Of a stretch of 64,000 bases of DNA, positions 52,265 to 61,344 are shown piece by piece (the stretch's first letter is position 1; the number at the start of each line of letters is the position of its first letter). The DNA comes from Pseudacidovorax sp. (lineage in GTDB: Bacteria > Pseudomonadota > Gammaproteobacteria > Burkholderiales > Burkholderiaceae_C): positions 124,001 to 188,000 of the forward strand of contig NZ_JAGOPN010000001.1 in assembly GCF_017991995.1 (NCBI RefSeq), in the 5' to 3' direction. Made by a program: the position numbers and the translations under genes. A model generated the notes under the pieces. That model was not told where the DNA came from. It made no database searches and saw only the letters and a list, made by a program, of their open reading frames with translations.

Positions 52265-52936
52265 TTACATCGGCGGCGCGAAGCCATTGCGGCCAACGTT
52301 GACTCGCAAGGCGGTAGGCCTGCCGTCCTTCATCTGTGCGTTCACCAGAACCCTGGCACCAGGCACCAGCAGGGCCCGTTCGTCGTTGTTGCCAGGCCTG
52401 AAGCTGACTACCGGCACATCGGCCGGCACGATGATCGTCTTCTCGCCGCCCGGGTACTGCAGCACGAGTTGCTGTCCGCCCGGCACGGAGGTAGGCGCTG
52501 CAGTGAGGCCGGCCACGGTGGCGTTGGTCATCGTGCTTTCAGGCACGAGGTCCCATGGGAAGTGGCCTTCGGCAATGCCGCGCGCGGCCTCGGGAAATAC
52601 CACCACCTCAAGCGCACGCTGCGTGCCGTCGGCCTGCGGCATGGCCGCCGTGCCGATATAGCTGCCGGGCCGGATGTCGGCCAGCCGGATCGGATAGATC
52701 TCGGAGATCGGCATGCCGGCGGGCCGGGCAAGCGCGACGGTTTCGCCGCCTCGCTCCTTCACGGTGATCGTTGTGGCGTCGACCGCTACGAGGGTGCCAC
52801 GCAGCCGCACCGGCTTGTCGGCCACCGTCGGGGTCGGGATTGGTGGCGTTGGCTGTGCATGGAGCGCGGCGGTCCCGCCACAGCAAATTACAACGGCCAG
52901 GGTCCAGCGGGCGAGGCCAAGGGAACGGAAAAGCAT
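52265..52936 (-). CDS. Periplasmic beta-rich hypothetical protein
   Basis: 223 residues from ATG 52936. A clear signal peptide (MLFRSLGLARWTLAVVICCG, cleavage near ALHAQ) is followed by a Pro/Thr-rich spacer and short beta-strand repeats (VRLRGTLVAVDATTITVKER; PGARVLVNAQMKDGRPTALR) resembling OB-like DUF5666-type modules. It is probably exported. No catalytic motif is visible. A transposase scrap lies upstream, so promoter or context may have changed by insertion. Confidence 0.65.
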   Translation of the reverse strand: MLFRSLGLARWTLAVVICCGGTAALHAQPTPPIPTPTVADKPVRLRGTLVAVDATTITVKERGGETVALARPAGMPISEIYPIRLADIRPGSYIGTAAMPQADGTQRALEVVVFPEAARGIAEGHFPWDLVPESTMTNATVAGLTAAPTSVPGGQQLVLQYPGGEKTIIVPADVPVVSFRPGNNDERALLVPGARVLVNAQMKDGRPTALRVNVGRNGFAPPM

Positions 52937-53072
52937 CGGAAGCCTTTGGAAGGCGGACCGGGCCGCCACGACAAGCGGCGGCAGCGGGCCCGGGTGGGAC
53001 GATACGCCTCTCCGGCCGTTGCGGAAATCGCGGCCGCAAAAGAGCACGCGTCGCCCGCCACCGTGCCAGGGT

Positions 53073-53204
53073 GAGACGTTCCGGTGCGCCGACAGGCTGC
53101 TGTACGGCGGTCATGAGGTCCGGCCAGTGTCTGAGGGCCAGGCTCGCTGCCAGCCTGATCTTGATGTCGTCGCGCCGGAACGTGCCGACGAAGCTCTCGG
53201 CCAC
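53073..53204 (-). pseudogene. Possible IS3-family transposase fragment
   Basis: The frame begins MAESFVGTFRRDDI, close to the (NG)MAESFVKTFKRDY block of IS3-family OrfB integrases, and then loses similarity. At most a C-terminal scrap of the transposase remains, between the ABC ATPase gene and the envelope-protein gene. The match covers about 13 residues only. Confidence 0.3.
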
Positions 53205-53210
53205 CGGTGT

Positions 53211-53963
53211 TCAGTGAACGCCTTTGAGGAAATGCTGAATCCTTGGATCAGCGTTCGCATCGAAGAAATTGTCTGGTGTCTCCTGCTGCACGATGTGGCC
53301 CGCCTCCATGAACACGACCTTGTCGGCCACGGCGCGGGCGAAGCCCATCTCGTGCGTGATGCAGATCATCGTCATCCCGTCCTTGGCCAGCAGAATCATG
53401 GTGTCGAGCACCTCCTTGACCATTTCGGGGTCCAGTGCGGACGTGGCTTCGTCGAAGATCAGCACCGACGGGTCAAGGCACAGGGCTCGCGCGATGGCGA
53501 CGCGTTGCTGCTGACCGCCTGACAGCTGCCCGGGATAGGCGGTCGACTTCTCCGCCAGCCGGACCTTCGCGAGCTGCGCCATCGCAATGTCCCGCGCATC
53601 TTGTTTGCCTCGACGGCGCACCCACCGCTGCGCCAGGGTGCAGTTCTGCAGCACGGTCAGGTGGGGGAAGAGATTGAACTGCTGAAACACCATCCCGATG
53701 TTCGCCGCCACGAGAGCGCTGTGCCGCATCCGGGGTGAGACCGACTGCCCATTGACCCGCACCTCGCCACTTCCGTAGGGTTCAAGGCCGCTGATGCAGC
53801 GCGCAAGGGTTGACTTGCCGGACCCGGACGGGCCGCAGATGACGACCCGCTCTCCTGCGGCGACGTTGAGGTGAACGTCGTGCAGGACCTGGTGACTGCC
53901 AAAGTGCTTGTTGACCCCGCTGACATGCACCACCGGCGCAGCGGCTTGGCGTTGCGTCTTCAT
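53211..53963 (-). CDS. Amino-acid ABC transporter ATPase (GlnQ type)
   Basis: 250 residues. Walker A is CGPSGSGKSTLARC, the Q-loop is GMVFQQFNLFPHLTVLQN, the signature is LSGGQQQRVAIARAL, Walker B is VLIFDEATSALDPE, and the H-loop is CITHEMGFARA. These are diagnostic of polar amino-acid importers (GlnQ/HisP). The start overlaps the stop of a prephenate-dehydratase-like gene. It is the last gene of a five-gene minus-strand operon with two permeases and a binding protein. Confidence 0.93.
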   Translation of the reverse strand: MKTQRQAAAPVVHVSGVNKHFGSHQVLHDVHLNVAAGERVVICGPSGSGKSTLARCISGLEPYGSGEVRVNGQSVSPRMRHSALVAANIGMVFQQFNLFPHLTVLQNCTLAQRWVRRRGKQDARDIAMAQLAKVRLAEKSTAYPGQLSGGQQQRVAIARALCLDPSVLIFDEATSALDPEMVKEVLDTMILLAKDGMTMICITHEMGFARAVADKVVFMEAGHIVQQETPDNFFDANADPRIQHFLKGVH

Positions 53964-54547
53964 GCGGACTGGGCTCGGTACAGACGACTCGCGGGGCTGT
54001 CTGGCCAGGCCAACAACCGTCCTTCGGTCACGCGGGTGCGGCCGTACACGATCCAGGCGTCGTCCACAGTGCCAATGAAGTGTTCGATCTTCAGGATGTC
54101 CGGGTGTGCCTCGGCCAATGAGGCATAGGCCAGGCCCTCGACATAGGTGCCGTCGATGAGACCCTGGGCCACGTCCGATACCGTGGGGACGAGGTCGATG
54201 CGATCCCAGCCGCTGGAATCGATGTAGTCCAGGGTCGGACTCATCACCGCGAGCGCGCCGGTGGGCGCGGCATCCTTGCGACGGATGATCGCCAGGTCTC
54301 GGCTGGGCGAGAGGAAGGTATCCACAGCGTGGAGCCCCTGGAAGGACTTGGCCATTGTGGCCGTGCAGTCGGGGTGAACGGCGCACTGGACCAGGAAGTC
54401 GGCTTCACCGACGAGGACGGCGGCGACCGCTTCGGCAAAGTCGCTGGTGAGCGTCAAGGTGGCGACGCTCAGCCCGTGGAAGTCGAGGTAGCGCCGCGTC
54501 ACCAGCTCGTGGTTGTTGCCCGCAGGGCCCAAGGTGATGAATTTCAT
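53960..54547 (-). CDS. Prephenate-dehydratase-like (periplasmic-binding fold) protein
   Basis: 195 residues. It starts MKFITLGPAGNNHELVTRRY, like the GPxGTxxE opening of prephenate dehydratases and BacA-type prephenate decarboxylases. However, Thr is replaced by Asn, no TRF motif is present, and there is no ACT domain, so dehydratase activity is doubtful. The rest keeps the two-lobed binding fold (VGEADFLVQCAVHPD). It overlaps both neighbours by 4 bp, between a permease and the ATPase of an amino-acid importer, so its product is made in step with them. It may be a cytoplasmic enzyme or sensor acting on the imported aromatic compound. Confidence 0.6.
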   Translation of the reverse strand: MKFITLGPAGNNHELVTRRYLDFHGLSVATLTLTSDFAEAVAAVLVGEADFLVQCAVHPDCTATMAKSFQGLHAVDTFLSPSRDLAIIRRKDAAPTGALAVMSPTLDYIDSSGWDRIDLVPTVSDVAQGLIDGTYVEGLAYASLAEAHPDILKIEHFIGTVDDAWIVYGRTRVTEGRLLAWPDSPASRLYRAQSA

Positions 54548-55245
54548 GCTGTGCGAGGGGTGGAGTGGAGATCGAGGCGGCGTTCGAGTTGCCTCAGGCC
54601 GGCCATCAGGATGTAGTTGATGGAAAGATAGACCAGGCCTGCCCCGATGAACACCTCGTAGGGTGCATAGGTTTCGGAGGTCAGCAGCCGGGCGGTGCCG
54701 GTGAGGTCCAGCAGGGTGACGGTGCTCGCCAATGAGGTCGCCTTGCAGGTCAGGATGACATCGTTGCCCAAGGCCGGTAATGCGGTCCTGAGGGCGAGGG
54801 GCAGATCCAGGTGGCAGAAGGTGCGCGCACGGCTAAGGCCAAGGACGAAGGCCGCTTCCCGGATGCCACTGGGCACGGCAGCGAGAGAGGCGGCCAGCGT
54901 CTTCCCCGCGTAGGCGGCGGAGTTCAGGCCGAGGGCGATGACGACACACCAGAAGGGGTCGCGGAGTAGGGGCCAAAGGAACGAGCCGCGAATGAGGTCG
55001 AACTGACCCGCGCCGTAGTACAGAAGAAACAGCTGCACGAGCGCGGGTGTGCCCCGGAAGAAGAGCACATAGCCATTGGCGGCTGTCCGCAGAACGGACC
55101 ACCTGGCGTTGCGCGCGAGTGCGATGGGTAAAGCCAAAGCGACGCCGAGCAGGACGACAAGCGCCGTGAGTACGAGCGTGAGCCGAGCGCCTGTCAGCAG
55201 CGTCGGCATGACCGACCAGATCAACGAGATGTCGAACATGCCCAT
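54544..55245 (-). CDS. Amino-acid ABC permease (HisM/GltK type), second subunit
   Basis: 233 residues with about five membrane helices. The ATPase-coupling EAA-type loop is reached through GIREAAFVLGLSRARTFCHL and LPALGNDVILTCKATSLAS, conserved in polar amino-acid permeases. It starts directly after the other permease gene and overlaps the next gene by 4 bp. The two permeases probably form a heterodimer in the inner membrane. Confidence 0.9.
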   Translation of the reverse strand: MGMFDISLIWSVMPTLLTGARLTLVLTALVVLLGVALALPIALARNARWSVLRTAANGYVLFFRGTPALVQLFLLYYGAGQFDLIRGSFLWPLLRDPFWCVVIALGLNSAAYAGKTLAASLAAVPSGIREAAFVLGLSRARTFCHLDLPLALRTALPALGNDVILTCKATSLASTVTLLDLTGTARLLTSETYAPYEVFIGAGLVYLSINYILMAGLRQLERRLDLHSTPRTA

Positions 55246-55917
55246 TCACCTCACCGCCTGTGGTGCGACCTTGCGTTCGGCCCAGTCGAGGCAGAGCGTC
55301 AGCGCACCGGTCAAGGCCAGATAGATGCAGGCGGTGGCCAAGTACATCGTGAAGGGCTGCCGTGTCGCGCCCGCCGCCTCAGCGGCCTTCCTCATGAGTT
55401 CGTCGCATCCCACGATGGAGACAATGGAGGTCTGCTTGAGCAGGACGATGGTCTGATTGCCGAAGGGTGCCAGCGCCGTTCGTGCGGCCTGAGGCAGAAC
55501 CACCATCCACAAGATCTGCGCGTGTGAGAGTCCGAGCACACGAGCTGCTTCCCGCTGCGCGGTAGGCACGGCCTGCAGAGCGCCACGCGCGATCTCGCCG
55601 GCATAAGCACCGAAGGACAGCGCCAACGCGACGACGCCGGCCAGGAAGGTATCGATCTCGACATGGCGTCCTGTGAGACTGGCGAGCGTCAGTGAGCCCC
55701 CGAAGAAGACGGCGAAGACGATCAGCAGGTCCGGCACGCCGCGTGCGACGGCGGCGTAGCCGGCGCCGATCACCCGCAGTGGGCACAACGGCGCGAGCTG
55801 CAGCCAGCAGCAGGCTGCGCCCAATAGGGAGCCCAGCAGGAGCGATGCGGCGGCCAACTGCAGCGTGGTGAGCGCTCCGATCAGCAGTTGCCCCTCATAG
55901 CCTTGAAGCAGGTTCAT
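55246..55917 (-). CDS. Amino-acid ABC permease (HisQ type), first subunit
   Basis: 223 residues, about five membrane helices. AAVARGVPDLLIVFAVFFGG is the N-terminal family block, and REAARVLGLSHAQILWMVVL and PFGNQTIVLLKQTSIVSIVG are the coupling-helix region. It is 13 bp downstream of the binding-protein gene and abuts the second permease gene. Confidence 0.9.
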   Translation of the reverse strand: MNLLQGYEGQLLIGALTTLQLAAASLLLGSLLGAACCWLQLAPLCPLRVIGAGYAAVARGVPDLLIVFAVFFGGSLTLASLTGRHVEIDTFLAGVVALALSFGAYAGEIARGALQAVPTAQREAARVLGLSHAQILWMVVLPQAARTALAPFGNQTIVLLKQTSIVSIVGCDELMRKAAEAAGATRQPFTMYLATACIYLALTGALTLCLDWAERKVAPQAVR

Positions 55918-55930
55918 GGGATCGACCGGC

Positions 55931-56716
55931 CTACATCAGCTTGAAGGGGAAGTACTTGGCCGTGATGCGGTCATACGTCCCGTCGGCCCGGATTGCGTCG
56001 AGCGCGGCGTTGACCTTGGCCAAGGTCTGAGGATCGTCCTTGCGGACTGCAATCCCGTTCCCTTCCCCCAGCAGGCCACCCTTGAACTCGGGCCCGACGA
56101 ACGCGAAGTCCTTGGCCTGGGGCGTCTTCATGAAGCCCACGAAGTAGGTCACCATGTTGCCGAAGATGTAGTCGACCCGACCTGCGACCAGGTCGAGCTC
56201 AGCAGCCTGAGGCGTGTCATAGAAGCGCAGATCCGCACTTCCGTAGTTGTGGATCAGGAAGCCGGCCTGGATCGACCCGCGCTGCACGCCGATCGTTTTT
56301 CCCTTCAGCGCTTGTGGGCTTACCTCGTCGGGTGTCCCTTTGCGGGCGACAAAACGCGACACGGTGTCCTTGTACTTGGTCGAGAAGGCGACGCGCTGTC
56401 GGCGCTGCTCGGTGATCGCCATGCTCGCGACGATCAGGTCGAACTTGCGCGAGAGCAGTCCTGGAAGCATGCCATCCCAGTCCTGCGCCACGATCTCGCA
56501 CTTCGCTTTCATCTTCTCGCACAGGGCCCGCGCGATGTCGACGTCCCAGCCCTGCAACGCGCCCTGGGCATCCTTGTAGCTCCAGGGTGGATAGGTGCCT
56601 TCGGTGGCAATCCGATAGCTGTCCTGAGCATGGGCCGCACCGATCCACACGGCTGCAGAGAGCGTTGCACAGGTGAACCAGCGAAGGAGGTGAAAGCGGC
56701 GCATGGAGGGTGTCAT
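55931..56716 (-). CDS. Amino-acid ABC substrate-binding protein (HisJ/ArgT type)
   Basis: 261 residues with a signal peptide (LLRWFTCATLSAAVWIGAAH, cleavage near AHAQ). The mature part, YRIATEGTYPPWSYKDAQGA and WDVDIARALCEKMKAKCEIV, then FDLIVASMAITEQRRQRVAF, is typical of lysine/arginine/histidine/opine-binding proteins. It is the first gene of a five-gene import operon. Opine or basic amino-acid import fits best; ligand unproven. Confidence 0.9.
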   Translation of the reverse strand: MTPSMRRFHLLRWFTCATLSAAVWIGAAHAQDSYRIATEGTYPPWSYKDAQGALQGWDVDIARALCEKMKAKCEIVAQDWDGMLPGLLSRKFDLIVASMAITEQRRQRVAFSTKYKDTVSRFVARKGTPDEVSPQALKGKTIGVQRGSIQAGFLIHNYGSADLRFYDTPQAAELDLVAGRVDYIFGNMVTYFVGFMKTPQAKDFAFVGPEFKGGLLGEGNGIAVRKDDPQTLAKVNAALDAIRADGTYDRITAKYFPFKLM

Positions 56717-57031
56717 GGGGCGTCCTCGGAAGTCGGTGAGAAGCCGCGATGCTCCGATGCGTGCGATCTATCGGCAACGCTTGCATGGCAGGCAATCGTG
56801 CGGTTCCCGCGACGGGGTCTGACGGCTCGCGCCGTAGAGGTGTCGACGCCCGCGTTGCATCGCAGTCAAAGCTACTGAGTGGCTTTCGCCAATTTCGCAA
56901 GCTGCTGAATGCAGTGGCCTGCCAGATCCGGGGAGTGTTCTGTGGCGCCCGTCTCTCCAAACTCGGCAGCCATGGCATCGGGCGCCATCGCCGGTGGTGC
57001 CCCAACGCCGACCGTCGAGTGGAGTCCACCC
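56717..57031. other. Junction between cargo and the right transfer block
   Basis: 315 bp without a supported gene. It holds the divergent upstream regions of the importer operon (minus strand) and traR (plus strand). It marks the cargo boundary, since everything to its right is conserved transfer machinery. Confidence 0.45.
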
Positions 57032-57346
57032 ATGATCCAGGGCATCAGCCTGCGCCACCTTCGCTTCTTCATGGCCGTTGCGCGAGCGGCCAGCATTCGG
57101 CGCGCCGCCGAGCAGCTGCCGACGGATGCGTCGAATCTCTCGCGTGCCATCCGTGAGCTGGAGTACCGACTCGGCGACGTGGCGCTGTTCGACCGGCGCC
57201 GGCGTCCGATCCGCTTGACGCCTGCAGGCAGTGCACTGGCCGACCGAGGCCGGGAGCTCGAAGAGCATTTCGTTCGCGTGGTGCAGCAGATGTCTCGTTC
57301 ACGGTCCGATGCTGGACAGAACGCTGCACAGGGACGTGGGCAATGA
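57032..57346 (+). CDS. traR: TraR, short LysR-type DNA-binding protein
   Basis: 104 residues: ISLRHLRFFMAVARAASIRR, AAEQLPTDASNLSRAIRELE and RIRLTPAGSAL-type sequence give a complete LysR winged helix, but the frame stops right after the linker helix, so there is no effector-binding domain. A short LysR-like TraR upstream of traG is usual in Tn4371-family elements, so this is the family form rather than a recent truncation. It probably regulates the transfer operon that follows. Confidence 0.78.
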   Translation: MIQGISLRHLRFFMAVARAASIRRAAEQLPTDASNLSRAIRELEYRLGDVALFDRRRRPIRLTPAGSALADRGRELEEHFVRVVQQMSRSRSDAGQNAAQGRGQ

Positions 57347-57474
57347 GCAGGGCCAATGGGCTGCAGTACGCCTGGGTACGCCGGCGTGGGTGGTCGGCTT
57401 TCGCTGCTCTTCGGACACTGCACCGCAGTTGCGCGGCGGGGGCCGCCGTTCAGTGGTCGTGTCAAGGAGCTTGG

Positions 57475-59508
57475 ATGTCCCATGAGGTGCAAAGCGGTGT
57501 GCTGGTCGGGCGAATCGCCGCGGTCGCCGCCACTTCCCTGGGCGGCGTCTGGACGGCCACGCAGTGGACGGCCAGGGCTCTTGGGCATCAGCCCCGGCTT
57601 GGCGCACCGTGGTTCGAACTGCTCGGGCAGCCGGTCTATGAACCCTGGAAGCTCTTCGAATGGTGGTACTGGTACGACGCCTATGCGCCCGAGGTCTTCA
57701 GCCGGGGCGGCACCATCGCGGCGAGCAGCGGCCTCCTTGCCACGGGCGTGGCCATCGGCATGGCGGTGTGGCATTCGCGGGTGTCGCGCCGTGTGACGAC
57801 CTACGGCTCGGCGCGGTGGGCGGAGCGCACCGAGATCGACAAGGCCGGCCTGACGGGCGCCGCCGGCGTATTCCTTGGCCGTCATCCCGCGCGCGATGGC
57901 GCCTACCTGCGCCATGAGGGGCCAGAGCACGTGATGGCCTTCGCGCCGACGCGCTCGGGCAAGGGCGTGGGTCTGGTGGTGCCGACGCTGCTCAGCTGGC
58001 CGGGTTCGGCGGTAGTGCATGACATCAAGGGCGAAAACTGGCAGCTCACGTCGGGCTGGCGGTCTCGCTTCTCTCACTGCCTGCTCTTCAACCCCACGGA
58101 CGCACGGTCTGCCGCCTACAACCCGCTGTTGGAAGTGCGGCGCGGCGAGCACGAGGTGCGCGACGTGCAGAACATTGCCGACATCCTGGTGGACCCCGAG
58201 GGCGCGCTCGAGCGGCGCAACCATTGGGAAAAGACCTCCCATGCCCTGCTGGTGGGGGCGATCCTGCACGTGCTCTATGCGGGCGAAGACCGGACGCTGC
58301 GCGGCGTCGCGAACTTCCTGTCGGACCCGGCCAGCACCTTCGAGCAGACCCTGCACCGCATGATGACGACGCTGCATCTGGGGGCCGCGCCGCACCCGGT
58401 GGTGGCGTCTGCGGCGCGTGAGGTGCTCAACAAGAGCGACAACGAGCGCTCGGGTGTGCTCTCCACCGCCATGTCCTTCCTGGGCCTGTACCGGGATCCT
58501 ACGGTGGCCGAGGTGACGGCCCGGTGCGACTGGCGCATCGCGGACCTGATCTCGGCGCAGCACCCGGTGTCGTTGTACCTGGTGGTCCCGCCTTCGGACA
58601 TCAGCCGCACCAAGCCGCTGATCCGCCTGATCCTCAACCAGATCGGCCGTCGGCTCACGGAGTCGCTGGATGGCTCGGACGGCTTGGCGCGGCGGCACAA
58701 GCTGTTGTTGATGCTCGATGAGTTTCCTGCGCTGGGCCGACTGGACTTCTTCGAATCAGCGCTGGCGTTCATGGCTGGCTATGGCCTGCGCGCCTTCCTC
58801 ATTGCGCAGAGCCTGAACCAGATCGACAAGGCCTACGGCGCGAACCACGCGATCCTGGACAACTGCCATGTGCGCATTGCATTCGCCACCAACGACGAGC
58901 GCACGGCGAAGCGCATCTCGGACGCCTTGGGGACGGCCACGGAGCTACGCGCCCAGCGCAACTATGCCGGCCACCGGCTCGCACCCTGGCTGGGACACCT
59001 GATGGTGTCGCGGCAGGAAACGTCGCGGCCACTGCTGACGCCCGGGGAGGTCATGCAGCTGCCGCCCGAGGACGCAGTCGTGATGGTGTCGGGTCATGCG
59101 CCCATCCGGGCGCGCAAGCTGCGCTACTTCCTGGACCGCAATTTCACTGCGCGTGTACTGCCGCCGCCGGCGTTGACCGTGGGGCGCTATGGCGACCGGC
59201 CGCCCGCCCGGCCGGACGATTGGCATGCGCTGTCTGCGGGTGGCGGCGCAGGGGTACAGGCGGCGCAGCTCTGCAATTCGTCCTTGGATGAAGGCGGCCA
59301 CCAGCTGAAGCCGGAGCTGGATCTCTCGCCCCCGCCGACGCCCGAGCCGGAGGCGGTGGATCTGCTGCTGCTCGACGAAGAGGTTGACGACGGGAGCATG
59401 CCATTGCCTCGCGGCGTCGCTGACGCCCGCGGTGGCCATGCCGTGCGTGATCGGTCTCGGCTCGCCCGCCTGGCGGCACTGGATCCGGACGACGGGATCG
59501 TGCTATGA
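57475..59508 (+). CDS. traG: TraG/VirD4 type IV coupling protein
   Basis: 677 residues from ATG 57475, chosen for the aaggag ribosome-binding site 6 nt upstream; the frame is open to 57343 but that part looks non-coding. Two N-terminal membrane segments (about 12-30 and 80-100) precede Walker A APTRSGKGVGLVVPTLL (Lys163), Walker B LLLMLDEFPALGRL (Asp415-Glu416) and ALAFMAGYGLRAFLIAQSLN, all diagnostic of TraG/VirD4. It feeds the relaxase-DNA complex to the mating channel. Its stop overlaps the next gene (ATGA). The C-terminal 100 residues are acidic and Pro-rich. Confidence 0.95.
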   Translation: MSHEVQSGVLVGRIAAVAATSLGGVWTATQWTARALGHQPRLGAPWFELLGQPVYEPWKLFEWWYWYDAYAPEVFSRGGTIAASSGLLATGVAIGMAVWHSRVSRRVTTYGSARWAERTEIDKAGLTGAAGVFLGRHPARDGAYLRHEGPEHVMAFAPTRSGKGVGLVVPTLLSWPGSAVVHDIKGENWQLTSGWRSRFSHCLLFNPTDARSAAYNPLLEVRRGEHEVRDVQNIADILVDPEGALERRNHWEKTSHALLVGAILHVLYAGEDRTLRGVANFLSDPASTFEQTLHRMMTTLHLGAAPHPVVASAAREVLNKSDNERSGVLSTAMSFLGLYRDPTVAEVTARCDWRIADLISAQHPVSLYLVVPPSDISRTKPLIRLILNQIGRRLTESLDGSDGLARRHKLLLMLDEFPALGRLDFFESALAFMAGYGLRAFLIAQSLNQIDKAYGANHAILDNCHVRIAFATNDERTAKRISDALGTATELRAQRNYAGHRLAPWLGHLMVSRQETSRPLLTPGEVMQLPPEDAVVMVSGHAPIRARKLRYFLDRNFTARVLPPPALTVGRYGDRPPARPDDWHALSAGGGAGVQAAQLCNSSLDEGGHQLKPELDLSPPPTPEPEAVDLLLLDEEVDDGSMPLPRGVADARGGHAVRDRSRLARLAALDPDDGIVL

Positions 59509-59984
59509 GCCTCGGCACGCGGCGCATGCGCCTGAACATCTTCATCGAGCGGGACCATGCCGGTCGGTTGGATGACATCGCGGCCCATCGCGGCGTGTCG
59601 AAGTCGTCCGTGATCGCCGCGGCGCTGTCTGCCTACCTCGCGCCAGACGCCGCGCAGCAACGCGACGTTGCCTTGACGAAGCGCCTGGACCGGCTCTCGC
59701 GCCAGTTCGAGCGGCTGGAGCGTGACCAGGGCATCCTGATCGAGACAGTGGCCCTGTTTGTGCGCCACTACCTGACCTTGGCTCTGCCCGTCCCAGAGCA
59801 TCAGCAGGAGGCCGTCCGCGCCCAAGGTCGTGCGCGCTATGCGCAGTTCATTGAACAGCTGGCGCGGCACGTCCAGCGCGGGCGCAGCCTGGTCCGGGAA
59901 GTCGAGGAAGAGTCCGTGGTTGCCGGCCCTGTCCCGGAGGACTCCGCCGGGTCGATGTCAGAAGTTCGGGAGGAGGGCGCATGA
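59505..59984 (+). CDS. CopG-family ribbon-helix-helix protein between traG and trbB
   Basis: 159 residues. RMRLNIFIERDHAGRLDDIA and HRGVSKSSVIAAALSAYLAP form an N-terminal ribbon-helix-helix domain. The rest is helical (RLDRLSRQFERLERDQGILI). Conserved at this place in Tn4371-like elements, it overlaps traG and trbB by 4 bp each and may regulate the operon or act as a DNA-processing accessory. Confidence 0.82.
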   Translation: MSLGTRRMRLNIFIERDHAGRLDDIAAHRGVSKSSVIAAALSAYLAPDAAQQRDVALTKRLDRLSRQFERLERDQGILIETVALFVRHYLTLALPVPEHQQEAVRAQGRARYAQFIEQLARHVQRGRSLVREVEEESVVAGPVPEDSAGSMSEVREEGA

Positions 59985-61015
59985 CTGCCTCCGATGCATG
60001 GACCGATCGCGAACCGGCTGAGCGACGCATTCGAATGCTGCGCACGGCCATGGGGCCGGAGATCACCGCTGCTCTCGAAGACCGCGACGTGATCGAGGTC
60101 CTGCTCAATCCCGACGGCTCGCTCTGGCTGGACCGGCTGGGGACGGGCAGAGCGCCGACGGGCCATCGGATGGCCGCCGCCGATGCCGAGCGGATCATCC
60201 GGCTGGTGGCCGCGCATGTTCGCGCGGAGGTGCATTCGGGGGCGCCGCTGCTGTCGGCCGAGTTGCCGGAAACGGGGGAGCGCTTTATGGGGGCGCTGCC
60301 GCCCATCGTGCGGGCGCCGTCCTTTGCGATCCGCAAGCGCGCTCTGGCCATCATGACCCTTGCGGACTATGTGGCCGCTGGGATCATGAGCGAGGCGCAG
60401 GCCGCGTTTCTGCGCTGCGCCGTTCGAGCACGGCTCAACATCGTGGTGGCCGGTGGCACCAGCACCGGCAAGACGACGCTGGCGAACGCGCTGCTCGACG
60501 AGGTGGCCCGGACCTGCGACCGTGTGCTCGTGCTGGAGGACACCGTGGAGCTTCAGTGCCGCAGCGAGGACCACGTGAGTCTGCGCGCGGAACCGGGTGC
60601 GGCCACCATGGCCGACTTGGTGCGCGCCACCTTGCGCCTGCGGCCGGACCGCATCGTGGTCGGCGAAGTGCGTGGTGCTGAGGCGCTGGACCTGATCAAG
60701 GCCTGGGGCACCGGGCACCCGGGCGGCATTGCCACGGTGCATGCCAATTCCGCCGCGGGCGCCCTCACGCGGCTGGAGCAGCTTATCCAGGAAGTCAGCC
60801 TCATCGTTCCGCGGGCGCTCATTGCCGAGACGGTGAACGTGGTGGTGCATCTCGCAGGGCGCGGTCACGCCCGTCGTGTTCGATGCATTGCGCGAGTCGT
60901 GGGCCACGACACCAACGGCTATCTGCTGGACGACTCGCTCGAGTCTGCGCTGCCTGTGTCTGCCGAATCCATGCCTCCTCAACCCCCGTCATCCCTTCCA
61001 GGAGATTCTTCATGA
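59981..61015 (+). CDS. trbB: TrbB, VirB11-type secretion ATPase
   Basis: 344 residues. Walker A is VAGGTSTGKTTLANALLDE (Lys164), followed by VLVLEDTVELQC (Asp box), LRLRPDRIVVGEVRGAEALD (Walker B region) and GGIATVHANSAAGALTRLEQ (His box), the VirB11/TrbB pattern. It forms a hexamer at the inner face of the mating-pair apparatus and powers pilus assembly and transfer. It overlaps both neighbours by 4 bp. Confidence 0.95.
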   Translation: MTASDAWTDREPAERRIRMLRTAMGPEITAALEDRDVIEVLLNPDGSLWLDRLGTGRAPTGHRMAAADAERIIRLVAAHVRAEVHSGAPLLSAELPETGERFMGALPPIVRAPSFAIRKRALAIMTLADYVAAGIMSEAQAAFLRCAVRARLNIVVAGGTSTGKTTLANALLDEVARTCDRVLVLEDTVELQCRSEDHVSLRAEPGAATMADLVRATLRLRPDRIVVGEVRGAEALDLIKAWGTGHPGGIATVHANSAAGALTRLEQLIQEVSLIVPRALIAETVNVVVHLAGRGHARRVRCIARVVGHDTNGYLLDDSLESALPVSAESMPPQPPSSLPGDSS

Positions 61016-61344
61016 TCCTTCGTCGCTGTTCCAGGCGGCCGCTGCTGCGTGCCGCCTTCCCGCTGGTCACGCTGCTTGCGGTGGCTGCACCTGCGTATGC
61101 CGCTGGCTCCAGCATGCCGTGGGAGGCGCCGCTGCAGTCCATCCTCGAGTCCATCCAAGGACCGGTGGCGCGCATCGTGGCGGTGATCATCATCATCTCG
61201 ACGGGCCTGGCGCTTGCCTTCGGCGACACGTCAGGAGGCTTTCGCAAGCTGATCCAGATCGTGTTCGGCCTGTCGATCGCGTTCGCGGCCTCTTCCTTCT
61301 TCCTGAGCTTCTTCAGCTTCTCCGGTGGAGCGGCACTGGCATGA
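61012..61344 (+). CDS. trbC: TrbC pilin precursor
   Basis: 110 residues with a long signal peptide (LRAAFPLVTLLAVAAPAYAA) and two hydrophobic segments (IVAVIIIISTGLALAFGD; IVFGLSIAFAASSFFLSFFS), the layout of VirB2/TrbC conjugative pilins. TraF, encoded at 2082, is the likely maturation protease. It overlaps trbB and trbD by 4 bp. Confidence 0.93.
   Translation: MILRRCSRRPLLRAAFPLVTLLAVAAPAYAAGSSMPWEAPLQSILESIQGPVARIVAVIIIISTGLALAFGDTSGGFRKLIQIVFGLSIAFAASSFFLSFFSFSGGAALA

Noticed and set aside
57032..57346. traR interpreted as a LysR gene broken by a recent deletion
   Set aside because: A short LysR-like TraR at this place is usual in the Tn4371 family as I recall it, and the frame ends cleanly before traG.
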